Both the position numbers and the translations under genes were made by a program. Of a DNA stretch of 64,000 nt, positions 1-8,762 are shown piece after piece. The DNA is taken from positions 19,658-83,657 of the forward strand of contig JAJVHS010000042.1 in assembly GCA_022072615.1 (NCBI GenBank), written 5' to 3'. How positions within the stretch are numbered: position 1 is the stretch's first letter; every line of letters starts with the position of its first letter. The notes beneath the pieces are model-generated. The model was not told the origin of the DNA. It saw only the letters and a list, made by a program, of their open reading frames with translations, and did no database searches. This DNA comes from Phycisphaerales bacterium. Lineage in GTDB: Bacteria > Planctomycetota > Phycisphaerae > Phycisphaerales > UBA1924.

Positions 1-928
1 GACAGCGCGTCGTCCGGTTCAGGCCACGGGCGCCCAGCGCCGCCGCCAGGTCCGTCTCGCGGTACAGCGCGATCTCGGTCACGTTCTGGGCGAGCACCGT
101 GTCGGTCGCCTGGTCGCCCAGGAGCTTCTGCTTGTCCTCGATGGGCAGCAGGCTCTCGGGGGATTCGAGCACGCGCCGCACGACGGACGCGACATCCTCG
201 CCGCGGTTGAACCGGTAGATGCGGTACGGCATCACCGTGCGGAAGGCGTTGGAGGGCGAGGGATCGACGACGAGCACCTGCGTGCGGTCGCCGGTCTTCA
301 CGAGACCGGTGCCGGCTTCGAACCGCACCAGGAACGTCTGGCGGACGCTGAACCCCTGGTCGTCGACTTCGTCGGCCTTCTTCTTGTTGTAGAAACCGGT
401 CTCGGGGAAGACCCAGTTCCACCACGGCCGGTTGGAGCCCCCCATCTCGAACTCGCGGTCGCCGGCGATGGGCTCGTACCAGCCGGAGGGCTGGCCGCCC
501 GCGGATTCGTCGTGGAGCGTGCCGACCGGGGCCAGGCCGCGGATCATCCAACCGGTGGGCAGCGAGAAGAGCTGCATGCCCGAGGGGACGAAGACGTCGC
601 GCCGCACGGGGTTGCCGAACGTGTCGACGTCCTCGAGCTCGCCCGCCTTGCGGAAGACGCCGATGCTGCACTTGCCGCCGGGCGTGAAGAAGAACACGGC
701 CGCGCTGTCCTGGCCGGACTCGGAGACGACGGCCTGCGACCGGGCCGCGGACATGGCGACGTCGAGCTGGTTCTTGGCGGCGGCCTCCTCGGTGGACCGG
801 ATGATGGCGTTGACCGAGGGCGCGGCGATCGCCAGCAGCAGGGCGATCAGCGAGATCACCACCAGCAGCTCCAGCAGCGTGAAGGCGCGGATCAGGGGGA
901 TGTCACGGCGAACGTCAGTGGATCGCAC
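1..928 (-). CDS. Pseudopilin with N-terminal methylation motif, 3' end outside window
   Basis: This is the last visible gene of the pilus module. I start it at a GTG that overlaps the end of the preceding pseudopilin gene by 14 bases; the ORF track misses it. About 309 residues are visible and the stop lies beyond the window edge. Near the N terminus is a class III prepilin signal, RAFTLLELLVVIS, with the usual Glu at mature position 5 and a roughly 20-residue hydrophobic helix. The residue before the cleavage site is Ala rather than Gly. The remainder is a soluble domain without recognisable motifs. It probably acts as a minor pilin or pseudopilin built into the pilus-like fibre by the PilB/PilC machinery upstream. 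The class is clear from the signal; the subtype is not. Confidence 0.8.
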   Translation of the reverse strand, partial: MRSTDVRRDIPLIRAFTLLELLVVISLIALLLAIAAPSVNAIIRSTEEAAAKNQLDVAMSAARSQAVVSESGQDSAAVFFFTPGGKCSIGVFRKAGELEDVDTFGNPVRRDVFVPSGMQLFSLPTGWMIRGLAPVGTLHDESAGGQPSGWYEPIAGDREFEMGGSNRPWWNWVFPETGFYNKKKADEVDDQGFSVRQTFLVRFEAGTGLVKTGDRTQVLVVDPSPSNAFRTVMPYRIYRFNRGEDVASVVRRVLESPESLLPIEDKQKLLGDQATDTVLAQNVTEIALYRETDLAAALGARGLNRTTRC

Positions 929-1904
929 TGCCGACCTCCACCAGGTTGTCCTCCCAGGCGCGGGCCCGGAGAGCGGCCTCGGACGTGCTTTCATCGACGG
1001 AGGCGCCGACGCTGCGCAGCGCCTGGACGAGCACGTCGACCGGCTCGTCACCGAAGACGCGGTTGGGCCCCGCCATCACGAACGCCCAGTTCGCGGCGGT
1101 GATCCGCGGGTCGGGCTGATCCCGCTGGTCGGCGGGGGTCGACGAATGGAACTTGGCATAATCCGGGCCGACCACCATGGGCGGGATGTTCAGATCGTCC
1201 CACGTCGTGACCGTCTTGTTCTTCAGCCACCGGTAGTAGCGGACGGCGACGCCGTTGCGGTCCTGGACCACGGCCGTCGGCATGTCCTTGTCGTCGTTGC
1301 GCACCAGCCTGAGCGACCTCGAATCGGCGTCGATGTACGGGCCGTAGTTGCCCTTCTCGAAACCGCCGGAGAGGTTGGGCCTGCCGATGCCCGGGCCGGC
1401 GACCATGTCGATGGGCACGTCGGCCTTGTCGCTGCGGATCGGCGCCGCCAGCGCGCCCGCCAGGTAGATGCCCAGCGAATTCTCGCTGTAGCGGCGGTCC
1501 CGGTCGGCGTCGAGGGGGTTGTTGAGGTTGAGGGTGAAGTTCGCGCCGCGGAGGAAGTTGGCGTCGGCGGCGGGCGTGTACACGGCGATCGAGTAGAACT
1601 CGTCGCCGCCGACGAGGTTCTTCACGATGGTCTTGGGGTCGTTGAGGCTGCGGTCCTTCACCAGGGGCGGGGCGATGTCGAACGAAGCGCTGAACGCCTC
1701 GAGGCCGGACTTGATCGTGCCCATGATCTGGGTGTCGGCGCCCCGCACCGCCGCGCGGCGCGCGACCGCCATCGCCGCCAGCAGGATGCCCGCGAGCGTC
1801 GCCAGGATCCCCAGCGCCACCAGGAGCTGGATCAGCGAGAAGCCCCGGCGCGACCGGCGGCCGCCGGGGCGCTTCGTCGGGCCGCAACTGTGGTCGGGTC
1901 GCAT
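915..1904 (-). CDS. Pseudopilin-like protein with E5Q prepilin signal
   Basis: A 329-residue protein. The ORF track shows it as the tail of a much longer frame that reads through pilC; the real start is the ATG preceded by AAAGGAAC. A basic leader is followed by RRGFSLIQLLVALGILATLAGILLAAM, a prepilin peptidase site (G before F) and a hydrophobic helix. Mature position 5 is Gln instead of the nearly universal Glu. The long C-terminal domain (about 270 residues) has no motif I recognise. It lies 107 bases after pilC and overlaps the next pseudopilin gene, so both are probably one transcription unit. The Gln suggests a fibre-tip or minor pilin rather than a major subunit; this is inference. Confidence 0.8.
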   Translation of the reverse strand: MRPDHSCGPTKRPGGRRSRRGFSLIQLLVALGILATLAGILLAAMAVARRAAVRGADTQIMGTIKSGLEAFSASFDIAPPLVKDRSLNDPKTIVKNLVGGDEFYSIAVYTPAADANFLRGANFTLNLNNPLDADRDRRYSENSLGIYLAGALAAPIRSDKADVPIDMVAGPGIGRPNLSGGFEKGNYGPYIDADSRSLRLVRNDDKDMPTAVVQDRNGVAVRYYRWLKNKTVTTWDDLNIPPMVVGPDYAKFHSSTPADQRDQPDPRITAANWAFVMAGPNRVFGDEPVDVLVQALRSVGASVDESTSEAALRARAWEDNLVEVGSAIH

Positions 1905-2011
1905 CGCAAGTTCCTTTCGCGCCGGGCCCGGGGCGGCGTGCCCGCGGGCCCACGTGAATCGTCCGGAGTCACGCCCGCCTCCACGGCGGGCGGGCGCCGA
2001 CCCCGATCGGG

Positions 2012-3310
2012 TCAGTTGCCCTTGTTGCCGCCCTGGAGCGAGTTGATCATCGCCACCATGGGCATGAACATGGCCACGACGATGGTGCCGACCATGCCGC
2101 CCAGCACCACGACCATCAGCGGCTCGAGCAGCGAGACCAGCGCCTCGACCTGCTCGTCGACCTCTTCGTCGTAGTTGTCGGCGATCTTGAGGAGCATGCC
2201 GTCGAGCTCGCCGGTCTCCTCGCCCACGTCGATCATGTTCACGACGATGGCATCGCAGGTCTTGCTCTCGCGCAGCGGCCCGGCGAAGCTCTCGCCCTCG
2301 CGGATCGAGTCGTGCACGTTGCCCAGGGCACGCTCGAAGACGTAGTTGCCCGACGTCTCCTTGGTGATGTTGATGGCCTCGAGGATGGGCACGCCCGCGG
2401 AGATCAGGGTGCCCAGGGTCCGGGTGAACCGGGCGATCGAGGTCTTGCGGAGCAGCTTGCCGAAAATGGGGACGTGGAGGGCGATCCAGTCGGTGACCAT
2501 CCGGCCGACCTCGGCCTTGCGGATGAGCTTGAGGCCGATCCAGATCGCAAAGGGCGAGACGGCGATGAAGACGGCGCCCGGGATGGACTGGCCGGGGATG
2601 TTGCCCGCGACCCAGCGGCTGGTGTTCATCAGCCACAGCGTGATCGCCGGCAGCTTGACGCCGAAGTCGGTGAAGATCTCCTCGAACTTGGGGATGATGA
2701 AGATCATGATGCCCGTGAGGATGAGCACCGCGATGGTGATGACCACGATCGGGTAGATCATGGCGCCGCGGATCTTCCTCTTGAGGCGCTGGCTCTTCTC
2801 CATGAACTCGGCGAGGCGCTGGAGGATGATGTCGAGCACGCCGCCGATCTCGCCGGCGTTGACCATCTTGACGAAGAGGCGGTTGAAGGCCCGGGGGAAC
2901 TTGCTCATCGCCTCCGAGAGGCTCGACCCGCCCTCGACCTCGTCGCACACGCCCTGGAGGATGTTCTTCATCAGGCCGGGCTTCTGCTGGCCCTCGAGGA
3001 TCTGGAGCGAGCGCAGCAGCGGCAGGCCGGCGTCCTGGAGCGTGGAGAGCTGGCGTGTGAAGAGCGTGAGCAGCTTGGGGCTGACGCGGCCGAACCCGCC
3101 GCCGCCGCCGCGCTTCTTCTTGGGCTTCTTGGCGGTCTGCGCGGCCGCGTCCTTCTCGGCCTGCTTCTTGGCCTTCTGCTCGCGGACGGACGTCGGGAAG
3201 AAGCCCTGCGACCGGATCTTCTGGACGGCTTCCTCATTGGTCGTGGCTTCGACGGTGCCCTTCTGGGGCTTGCCCGCCGCGTTCAGTGCCTCGTATGCGA
3301 ACGTTGCCAT
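2012..3310 (-). CDS. pilC: Type IV pilus/type II secretion inner-membrane platform protein PilC
   Basis: PilC/GspF platform protein of 432 residues, near the normal family length of about 400. It sits in the inner membrane and couples the cytoplasmic ATPases to pilin insertion and extraction. The N terminus MATFAYEALNAAGKPQKGTV is typical of the family, followed by a Lys/Ala-rich linker with KKKRGGGGG. Two repeated GspF domains follow (LFTRQLSTLQDAGLPLLRSL and IARFTRTLGTLISAGVPILEAI), each leading to membrane helices; the C terminus has VVVLGGMVGTIVVAMFMP. It is encoded directly after a pilB-type ATPase and before two pseudopilins. The start codon abuts a 13-base tandem repeat rather than a clear ribosome-binding site. 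Confidence 0.93.
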   Translation of the reverse strand: MATFAYEALNAAGKPQKGTVEATTNEEAVQKIRSQGFFPTSVREQKAKKQAEKDAAAQTAKKPKKKRGGGGGFGRVSPKLLTLFTRQLSTLQDAGLPLLRSLQILEGQQKPGLMKNILQGVCDEVEGGSSLSEAMSKFPRAFNRLFVKMVNAGEIGGVLDIILQRLAEFMEKSQRLKRKIRGAMIYPIVVITIAVLILTGIMIFIIPKFEEIFTDFGVKLPAITLWLMNTSRWVAGNIPGQSIPGAVFIAVSPFAIWIGLKLIRKAEVGRMVTDWIALHVPIFGKLLRKTSIARFTRTLGTLISAGVPILEAINITKETSGNYVFERALGNVHDSIREGESFAGPLRESKTCDAIVVNMIDVGEETGELDGMLLKIADNYDEEVDEQVEALVSLLEPLMVVVLGGMVGTIVVAMFMPMVAMINSLQGGNKGN

Positions 3311-3343
3311 GCTTCACGCTCCAGCTTCACGCACCAGCTTCAC
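3311..3343. repeat. 13-bp tandem repeat in the pilC leader
   Basis: The unit GCTTCACGCTCCA occurs as two full copies with one mismatch plus a 7-base partial third copy. On the coding strand it reads GTGAAGCTGGxGC and runs directly into the pilC ATG. It occupies the place where a ribosome-binding site would be expected. Confidence 0.85.
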
Positions 3344-3386
3344 ACATCCCGCTTGACTTCCCCGGTCGCGACTCTTCCCCCTGCTT

Positions 3387-3416
3387 CTTGCCTTGATGCC
3401 TCTTGCCTTGATGCCT
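3387..3416. repeat. 15-bp perfect tandem duplication between pilB and pilC
   Basis: CTTGCCTTGATGCCT occurs twice, back to back and identical, just after the pilB stop. Its core CCTTGATG matches the octamer unit of the array at 56751-56830, so it appears to belong to the same dispersed repeat type. Confidence 0.85.
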
Positions 3417-3421
3417 TCCTC

Positions 3422-5158
3422 TTACGCGTCGTCCGAAAGGGTCTCGCGAACGACCTCGTCGATCGTGGTGATGCCCTCGTAGATCGCGAGCAGGCCCGAT
3501 TCGCGCAGCGTGCGCATCCCCTTCTTGCGGGAGGCCTGCCGCAGCACGGCGGTGCTCGCCTCGTGCATGATCATCTCGCGCATCTCGTCGTCGAGGGTCA
3601 TGATCTCAAAGAGGGCCAGGCGGCCCTTGTAGCCCGACCCGTTGCACGCCGTGCAGCCCTTGCCCCGGACGAAGCGCTTGCCGCGCACCTGCTCGGGCGT
3701 GAGGTTCAGCTCGAGCAGCTCCTCCTCGGACGGGGAGTACTGCTCCTTGCAGGAGACGCACACCTTCCTCACGAGGCGCTGGGCGATGATGCCCTCGACC
3801 GTCGCGGTCAGGAGGAACGCCTCGAGGCCGAGGTCGAGCAGACGCACGATCGAGCTGGGCGCGTCGTTGGTGTGCAGGGTGGAGAGCACGAGGTGGCCCG
3901 TCAGCGAGGCCTGCACGGCGATCTGCGCGGTTTCGAGGTCGCGGATCTCACCCACCAGGATGATGTCGGGGTCCTGACGCAGGAAGCTGCGCAGGGCCTT
4001 GGCGAAGGTCAGGCCGACCTCCGCGTTCATCTGGCACTGGCACAGGCCGTCGATGTCGTACTCGACCGGGTCCTCGGCGGTGAGGATCTTGGTCTGGATG
4101 TCGTTCAGCGACGCCAGCGCCGCGTACAGCGTGGTGGTCTTGCCCGAGCCCGTGGGGCCCGTCACGATCACGATGCCGTTGGGCTTGTTGATCAGGCGGT
4201 GGACGGTGGTGAGGTCGTCCTCGCGCAGGCCCAGGCGGTCGAGCGAGAGCTCGACGTTCGACCGGTCGAGGACTCGCATGACCACGCTCTCGCCGTGCAT
4301 GGTGGGGAGCACCGCGACGCGGAGGTCCACGGGGTTGCCGCCGATGGTGAGCTCGATTCGTCCGTCCTGGGGGAGCCGCCGCTCGGCGATGTCGAGGTTG
4401 GACATGACCTTCACGCGGCTGGTGATGGCCGGGCCAAGGTGCTTGGGCGGAGAGTTCATCTCGTAGAGAACGCCGTCGATGCGGTAGCGCATCTTGAACT
4501 CGTTCTCGAAGGGCTCGAAGTGGATGTCCGAGGCGCGGTCCTTGATCGCCTGGAGCAGCACGAGGTTGAGCAGCTTGATGACCTGGTTGTCGTCGGCCAT
4601 CTCCATGATGGCGTCAAGGTCGATGGACTCGCCGCGGTTCTCCAGGGACTTGTACTTCTCGTCCTTGGCGAGCTGCGTCACGACGTCCACGACCGACTCG
4701 CTCTTGGAGTAGTACTTCTTGATGAGCGAATCGATGAGCGCCGAGTCGCCGACCACGGCCTCGACGTTGAAGCCCATGAGCAGGCGGAGGTCGTCGACGG
4801 CCCGGAAGTTGTCCGGGCTCTTCATGGCGATCTTGAGCCGCTTGCTCGTGGGGTTGTACTCGATCGGGATGACCTGGTAGGACTGGACGTTCTCCGACGG
4901 GATCACCGACCGGACGTCCTCGGGGATCTCCTTGCCGGCCAGGTCCACGTACTGCATGCCCGCCTGCCCGGCCAGCGCCTCGGCGACATCCCGGGCCGAC
5001 ACCAGGCCCAGCTCGGTCAGGAGCTGGCCCAGCAGCACCTTGCGGGTCTTCTGGACGGCCAGCGCCTCGTGGACCTGGTCACGGGTGACCTTGCCCATCT
5101 TGGTCAGGATGCGGCCGATCTTCTTGCCTTTGAGTTCAACTGGATCGAGCACCGGCAT
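3422..5158 (-). CDS. pilB: Type IV pilus assembly ATPase PilB/GspE family
   Basis: A hexameric secretion ATPase of 578 residues that drives pilin extrusion from the cytoplasmic face of the inner membrane. I start it at ATG 5158, preceded by AGGGAAAC; the longer frame in the track runs into non-coding sequence. The N-terminal MshEN-like domain (GRILTKMGKVTRDQVHEAL) is followed by the AAA core: Walker A GPTGSGKTTT, the Asp box TAEDPVEY, Walker B region LRQDPDIILVGEIRD and the His box TGHLVLSTLHTND. A four-cysteine zinc site is present as CVSC and CTAC. It lies between pilT and pilC, behind a long non-coding gap that may hold its own promoter. All catalytic motifs are intact. Confidence 0.95.
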   Translation of the reverse strand: MPVLDPVELKGKKIGRILTKMGKVTRDQVHEALAVQKTRKVLLGQLLTELGLVSARDVAEALAGQAGMQYVDLAGKEIPEDVRSVIPSENVQSYQVIPIEYNPTSKRLKIAMKSPDNFRAVDDLRLLMGFNVEAVVGDSALIDSLIKKYYSKSESVVDVVTQLAKDEKYKSLENRGESIDLDAIMEMADDNQVIKLLNLVLLQAIKDRASDIHFEPFENEFKMRYRIDGVLYEMNSPPKHLGPAITSRVKVMSNLDIAERRLPQDGRIELTIGGNPVDLRVAVLPTMHGESVVMRVLDRSNVELSLDRLGLREDDLTTVHRLINKPNGIVIVTGPTGSGKTTTLYAALASLNDIQTKILTAEDPVEYDIDGLCQCQMNAEVGLTFAKALRSFLRQDPDIILVGEIRDLETAQIAVQASLTGHLVLSTLHTNDAPSSIVRLLDLGLEAFLLTATVEGIIAQRLVRKVCVSCKEQYSPSEEELLELNLTPEQVRGKRFVRGKGCTACNGSGYKGRLALFEIMTLDDEMREMIMHEASTAVLRQASRKKGMRTLRESGLLAIYEGITTIDEVVRETLSDDA

Positions 5159-5832
5159 TGTCACGTTTCCCTGTTCTGCGGCTCGACCATTCCGGGGTGC
5201 GGGGTCGCGAGCGGAGTTCCGGATGTCGCTTCCCGGATGGCGCCGATCGCACAACCTGCTCGGCGGTCAATCACCCGGGCCTGCGACGTCGGATGGGTTT
5301 CGATCGGATTCTGGATCAGGCTTGTGGTGCACGCGAGGCTCGCGTACCCGGCCGTCCAGCCTCCAGCCGATGCCCCTCACGAAAACCCAACGTTCCGAAC
5401 TCGCACGGGGCCCGATTCGACTGCCCGATCCGTCCGTCACCGCAGACGGGTGGAGCCGAATCGATCAACCGTGGCTGCCATGGCCAGCGCTCGCTCGCGG
5501 ACGCCTCGGAACCGGGCTGGGTAAAAAACCCGTTCCACAAACGTCTGCCGACCGCGTCGCCAGCCGCGCGCTCGTTCCCGGAACCGGTATGCCGTCGCCT
5601 GACTCGCTCCTCGTCTTGACCCCCGCCGGCAGGCGGAAGCGACGATGGCTGGTCACGTGACGGCCCGGGCGGTTCCGAAAACTCGCGCCCGACAGCCTCT
5701 TCGACGATACTAACCGTTCGGTCGAACCAAACCAAGCACAACGAATCACAAAAACACACAAGACAGCTGGAGTTTTGAATTTACTGGCGGCTCGCCTCGA
5801 TCCGAAGCGAGGCTGACGGCCGCTCGGACGTA
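5159..5832. other. 674-bp non-coding gap in the pilus gene cluster
   Basis: No convincing gene here: the frames in the track have low-complexity, Arg/Pro/Gly-rich translations typical of shadow frames. Around 5700-5790 there is an unusually AT-rich island in otherwise GC-rich DNA. Reading the minus strand toward pilB, TTGGTT and TAGTAT are separated by 17 bases and could be a promoter; this would give a leader of over 500 bases. A small inverted repeat (GTTCG-AC-CGAAC) lies between those boxes. The promoter is a guess from the sequence only. Confidence 0.5.
5794..5813 (-). terminator. Possible hairpin downstream of pilT
   Basis: GCCTCG and CGAGGC form a 6-bp stem with an 8-base loop about 20 bases after the pilT stop. 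There is no immediate T-run, so intrinsic termination is uncertain. The neighbouring GGCGAGCCGCCAGT (minus strand) also resembles a half copy of the palindromic element at 12119. Confidence 0.3.
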
Positions 5833-6954
5833 TCATTCCTTCTGCAGATCGAGGTCCTCGTCCCACTCGGCGCGTCCGACCTTCCCGCCTTCCTTGTGAA
5901 CCTTATCAGTAAGGTCAGCTGGATTTTTGCTCTTGTCGATCATCTCCTCGGCGGAGATCATGCCGCGCTTGAAGAGCGACCAGAGGTGGTCATCCAGGAG
6001 CTGCATGCCGAATTTGCGCCCGGTCTGGATCGCCGAGTCGATTCGGAAGGTCTTGGCTTCGCGGATCAGGTTGGCGATCGCCGGGGTAACCACCAGGAAC
6101 TCATACCCGGCGACCATGCCCGGGGTATCGATCCGCGACAGAAGCACCTGGCTGAGGACGCAGATCAGCGCGGTGGAGAGCTGGACGCGGATCTGGTTCT
6201 GCTGGGCCTGGGGGAAGGCGTCGACGAGGCGGTCGATCGTCTTGGCCGCACCGGTGGTGTGGAGGGTTGCGAACACCAGGTGGCCGGTTTCGGCGGCTCG
6301 GACGGCCGCTTCGATGGTTTCCAGGTCTCGCATTTCACCGACGAGGATGACGTCGGGGTCCTGGCGGAGCACGCGGCGGAGGGCCTCGGCGAACGACGGG
6401 ACGTCGTCGTGGATGGCTCGCTGGTTGATGATGGACTTCTTGTGGTAGTGGTAGTACTCGATCGGGTCTTCCATCGTGACGATGTGCCGATCCATGTTCA
6501 TGTTGACGTAGTCAATCATCGTCGCCAGCGAGGTGGTCTTTCCCGAGCCGGTCGGGCCGGTGACGAGGAAGAGGCCGCGGGGTCGGCGGATGAGGTCGCG
6601 GACGATTTCCGGGAGACCGATCTGTTCGAAGGTGAGCAGTTTGTTCGGGATTCGCCGCAGGACCATGGCGAGGTCGCCGCGCTGGCGGAAGACGCTGGTA
6701 CGGAAGCGGGCGGCGTCGCCGTAGGCGAAGCCGAAGTCGGTCCCCCCCACTTCGGCGAGTTCCTGCTGGTTTCGCTCGGGGGTGATGGCCTTCATGAGCG
6801 AGACCATGTCGTCGGAGTCGAGGACCTTGGTCTTGAGGTTCTGAAGGTGGCCGTGGAGGCGGACGGTGGGCGGCCTGCCGACGGTGAGGTGAAGGTCGCT
6901 GGCGCCGGTCTTGACGACGGTGTCCAGCAGGCGGTCGATCTGCATCTGCGACAT
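5833..6954 (-). CDS. pilT: Twitching motility/pilus retraction ATPase PilT
   Basis: PilT powers depolymerisation and retraction of type IV pili. I prefer ATG 6954 (373 residues), which has AAGGG eight bases upstream; TTG/ATG starts 15-18 bases earlier are possible. The N terminus (IDRLLDTVVKTGASDLHLTVGRPPTVRLHG) is the PilT PAS-like domain. Walker A is GPTGSGKTTS, followed by TMEDPIEYYHYHKKSIINQR, LRQDPDVILVGEMRD and TGHLVFATLHTTGAAKTIDR. The PilT-specific C-terminal signature appears as IANLIREAKTFRIDSAIQTG. Its presence argues that this cluster makes a retractable type IV pilus rather than a pure secretion system. Confidence 0.95.
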   Translation of the reverse strand: MSQMQIDRLLDTVVKTGASDLHLTVGRPPTVRLHGHLQNLKTKVLDSDDMVSLMKAITPERNQQELAEVGGTDFGFAYGDAARFRTSVFRQRGDLAMVLRRIPNKLLTFEQIGLPEIVRDLIRRPRGLFLVTGPTGSGKTTSLATMIDYVNMNMDRHIVTMEDPIEYYHYHKKSIINQRAIHDDVPSFAEALRRVLRQDPDVILVGEMRDLETIEAAVRAAETGHLVFATLHTTGAAKTIDRLVDAFPQAQQNQIRVQLSTALICVLSQVLLSRIDTPGMVAGYEFLVVTPAIANLIREAKTFRIDSAIQTGRKFGMQLLDDHLWSLFKRGMISAEEMIDKSKNPADLTDKVHKEGGKVGRAEWDEDLDLQKE

Positions 6955-7022
6955 CGTGGGCCCTTGCATCAAACGGCTCGGTCGGAGCGGGTGCTCGTTC
7001 CGAGCGGGGGAACGGACGTGGG

Positions 7023-8762
7023 TTACGCCGCGGCGCCTGCCGAGACGTTGTCGAGGTCAACCTGGGTGGAACGGGCGATTTCTTCGGGGGTGCTCCGGCC
7101 GGTCATGATCTTGATCTTGCCGTCGGCGACGAGGGGCCGCATGCCCGACTGGAGTGCCGCGCGGCGGAGTTCGGAGACGGGGGCGAGCTTGAAGGCCAGG
7201 TCGCGGATCGCCGCGTTCATGACCATCATCTCGAAGATGCCCTGTCGGCCGCGGTAGCCGGTGCGGACGCAGTTGTCGCAGCCGGCGCCCTTCATGACCT
7301 TGCCGACGGCTTCCTCGGGGGTGATGCCGGTGAGCTGGAGGTACTTGTGGTCGGGCTCGGGGTCCACGACCTTGCACTGCTTGCAGATGATGCGGATGAG
7401 CCGCTGGGCGAGGACGGCCTGGATGGAGGAAGCGACGAGGAAGGGCTTGACGCCCATGTCGATGAGTCGGGTGATGGCCGAGGGCGCGTCGTTGGTGTGG
7501 AGGGTGGAGAAGACCAGGTGTCCGGTGAGCGCGGCCTGGATCGCGATTTCGGCGACTTCCTTATCGCGGATTTCGCCCACCAGGATGATGTTGGGCGCCT
7601 GGCGGAGCATGGACTTGAGGATGGCCGAGAAGGTGAGGCCGATGGTCTCGCGGACCTGGCACTGGTTGATGCCCGTGAAGTTGTATTCGACGGGGTCTTC
7701 GGCGGTGATGATCTTCTTGTCGGGGCGGTTGAGGGTGTCGAGCGCGGAGTAGAGGGTGGTGGTCTTGCCCGAACCGGTGGGGCCGGTGACGAGGAAGATG
7801 CCGTTGGGCCGGCGGATGATCTTGTTGAAGGAGGCGAGGGTGTCGGGCTCGAAACCGATGTTGACCAGGCCGATGCGGACGGATTCGGGCCGCAGAATAC
7901 GGAGCACGACGCTCTCGCCGTGGTAGGCCGGACAGGCGGAGACGCGGAAGTCGATCTGGACGTCGTTGACGGGCAGCTTGATGCGGCCGTCCTGCGGGAC
8001 GCGCTTCTCGGCGATGTTCATCGACGACATCAGCTTGACGCGCGAGAGCAGGGCGTTCTGCATGCGCGAGGGCAGGTTGTCGCGCTCGATGCAGACGCCG
8101 TCGATGCGGTAGCGGAGCCGGACGCGGTCGGCCATGGGCTCGATGTGGATGTCGCTTGCCCGCATGTTCACCGCCTCGGTGAGGATGCGGTTGCACAGGC
8201 GGACGATGGGGGCGTCTTCGCTGGCGATGTCGATGGACTTGTCCATCGACCGGTCGACCGAGCGGTCGACGGTGCGGTCCATGGACTCGGAGATGAGGGA
8301 CTCGGTCGGCGCGACCTGCTTCTCGGTCTTGGAGCCGCCGCCGTCGAGGAACTTCTTGATCTGGCTCCGGGGGGCGAGCTTGGGCTCGACCTCGACGTTG
8401 AGCCGGAAGCGGAGCATGTCGAGCATCTCGAGGTCCATCGGGTCATGGATGACCAGCTGGAGCCGCCCGTTGCTCTTGGACATGGGCAGGACGAGGAACT
8501 TCTTGACCAGGTCGTCGGGGACGAGCTTGAGGTCGATCTTGGAGGACATGCCCGGGGCGGCGATGTCCACGTACTCCATGCCGAACTGGTGAGCCAGGGC
8601 CTTGCAGACCTGGTCCTCCTTGGCGAAACCCAGTTCAACGAGGGAATCACCCATCCGCTTGCCGGAGGCCTTGGCGGTCTGGGCGGCCTTGTCGGCCTGA
8701 GCCGTGTTGATGATGCCCCACCCCACGAGGATCTCGCCGAGCTTCTTCTTGGATCGTGCCAT
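7023..8762 (-). CDS. Second PilB/GspE-family secretion ATPase with altered Walker B lead-in
   Basis: A 579-residue ATPase paralogous to the one at 3422. An MshEN-like N-terminal region (KKLGEILVGWGIINTAQADKA) precedes the catalytic core. Walker A is GPTGSGKTTT (about residue 327), then TAEDPVEY and TGHLVFSTLHTND, and zinc cysteines CKQC and CDNC. Two things are odd. The normally invariant RQDPD before Walker B is RQAPN here, although the Walker B Glu (ILVGEIRD) is kept. Residues 161-178 form a charged tandem repeat (MDRTVDRSVDRSMDKSID) in the linker between the domains. It starts the visible pilus cluster, 68 bases before pilT. It is probably an extension ATPase or a regulator of one. Confidence 0.9.
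   Translation of the reverse strand: MARSKKKLGEILVGWGIINTAQADKAAQTAKASGKRMGDSLVELGFAKEDQVCKALAHQFGMEYVDIAAPGMSSKIDLKLVPDDLVKKFLVLPMSKSNGRLQLVIHDPMDLEMLDMLRFRLNVEVEPKLAPRSQIKKFLDGGGSKTEKQVAPTESLISESMDRTVDRSVDRSMDKSIDIASEDAPIVRLCNRILTEAVNMRASDIHIEPMADRVRLRYRIDGVCIERDNLPSRMQNALLSRVKLMSSMNIAEKRVPQDGRIKLPVNDVQIDFRVSACPAYHGESVVLRILRPESVRIGLVNIGFEPDTLASFNKIIRRPNGIFLVTGPTGSGKTTTLYSALDTLNRPDKKIITAEDPVEYNFTGINQCQVRETIGLTFSAILKSMLRQAPNIILVGEIRDKEVAEIAIQAALTGHLVFSTLHTNDAPSAITRLIDMGVKPFLVASSIQAVLAQRLIRIICKQCKVVDPEPDHKYLQLTGITPEEAVGKVMKGAGCDNCVRTGYRGRQGIFEMMVMNAAIRDLAFKLAPVSELRRAALQSGMRPLVADGKIKIMTGRSTPEEIARSTQVDLDNVSAGAAA
8229..8282 (-). repeat. In-frame 12-bp tandem repeat encoding DRSVD-type units
   Basis: About four and a half 12-base units (ATGGACCGCACC, GTCGACCGCTCG, GTCGACCGGTCG, ATGGACAAGTCC) encode an alternating basic/acidic tetrapeptide linker within the ATPase. 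The period is a multiple of three, so copy-number changes would keep the frame. Confidence 0.8.

Noticed and set aside
1905-2948. 5' part of the 677-residue minus-strand ORF
   Set aside because: This segment reads pilC in the wrong frame. Only the part from ATG 1904 has a prepilin signal and ribosome-binding site.
2312-5524. 1070-residue plus-strand ORF
   Set aside because: It is antisense to pilC and pilB, and its translation is Asp/Val/Leu/Arg/Gly-rich low complexity, as expected from the complement of GC-rich genes.
5158-5759. ORFs in the pilB-pilT gap (plus 153 residues, minus 147 residues)
   Set aside because: No ribosome-binding site, no motif, and composition typical of random frames in GC-rich DNA.
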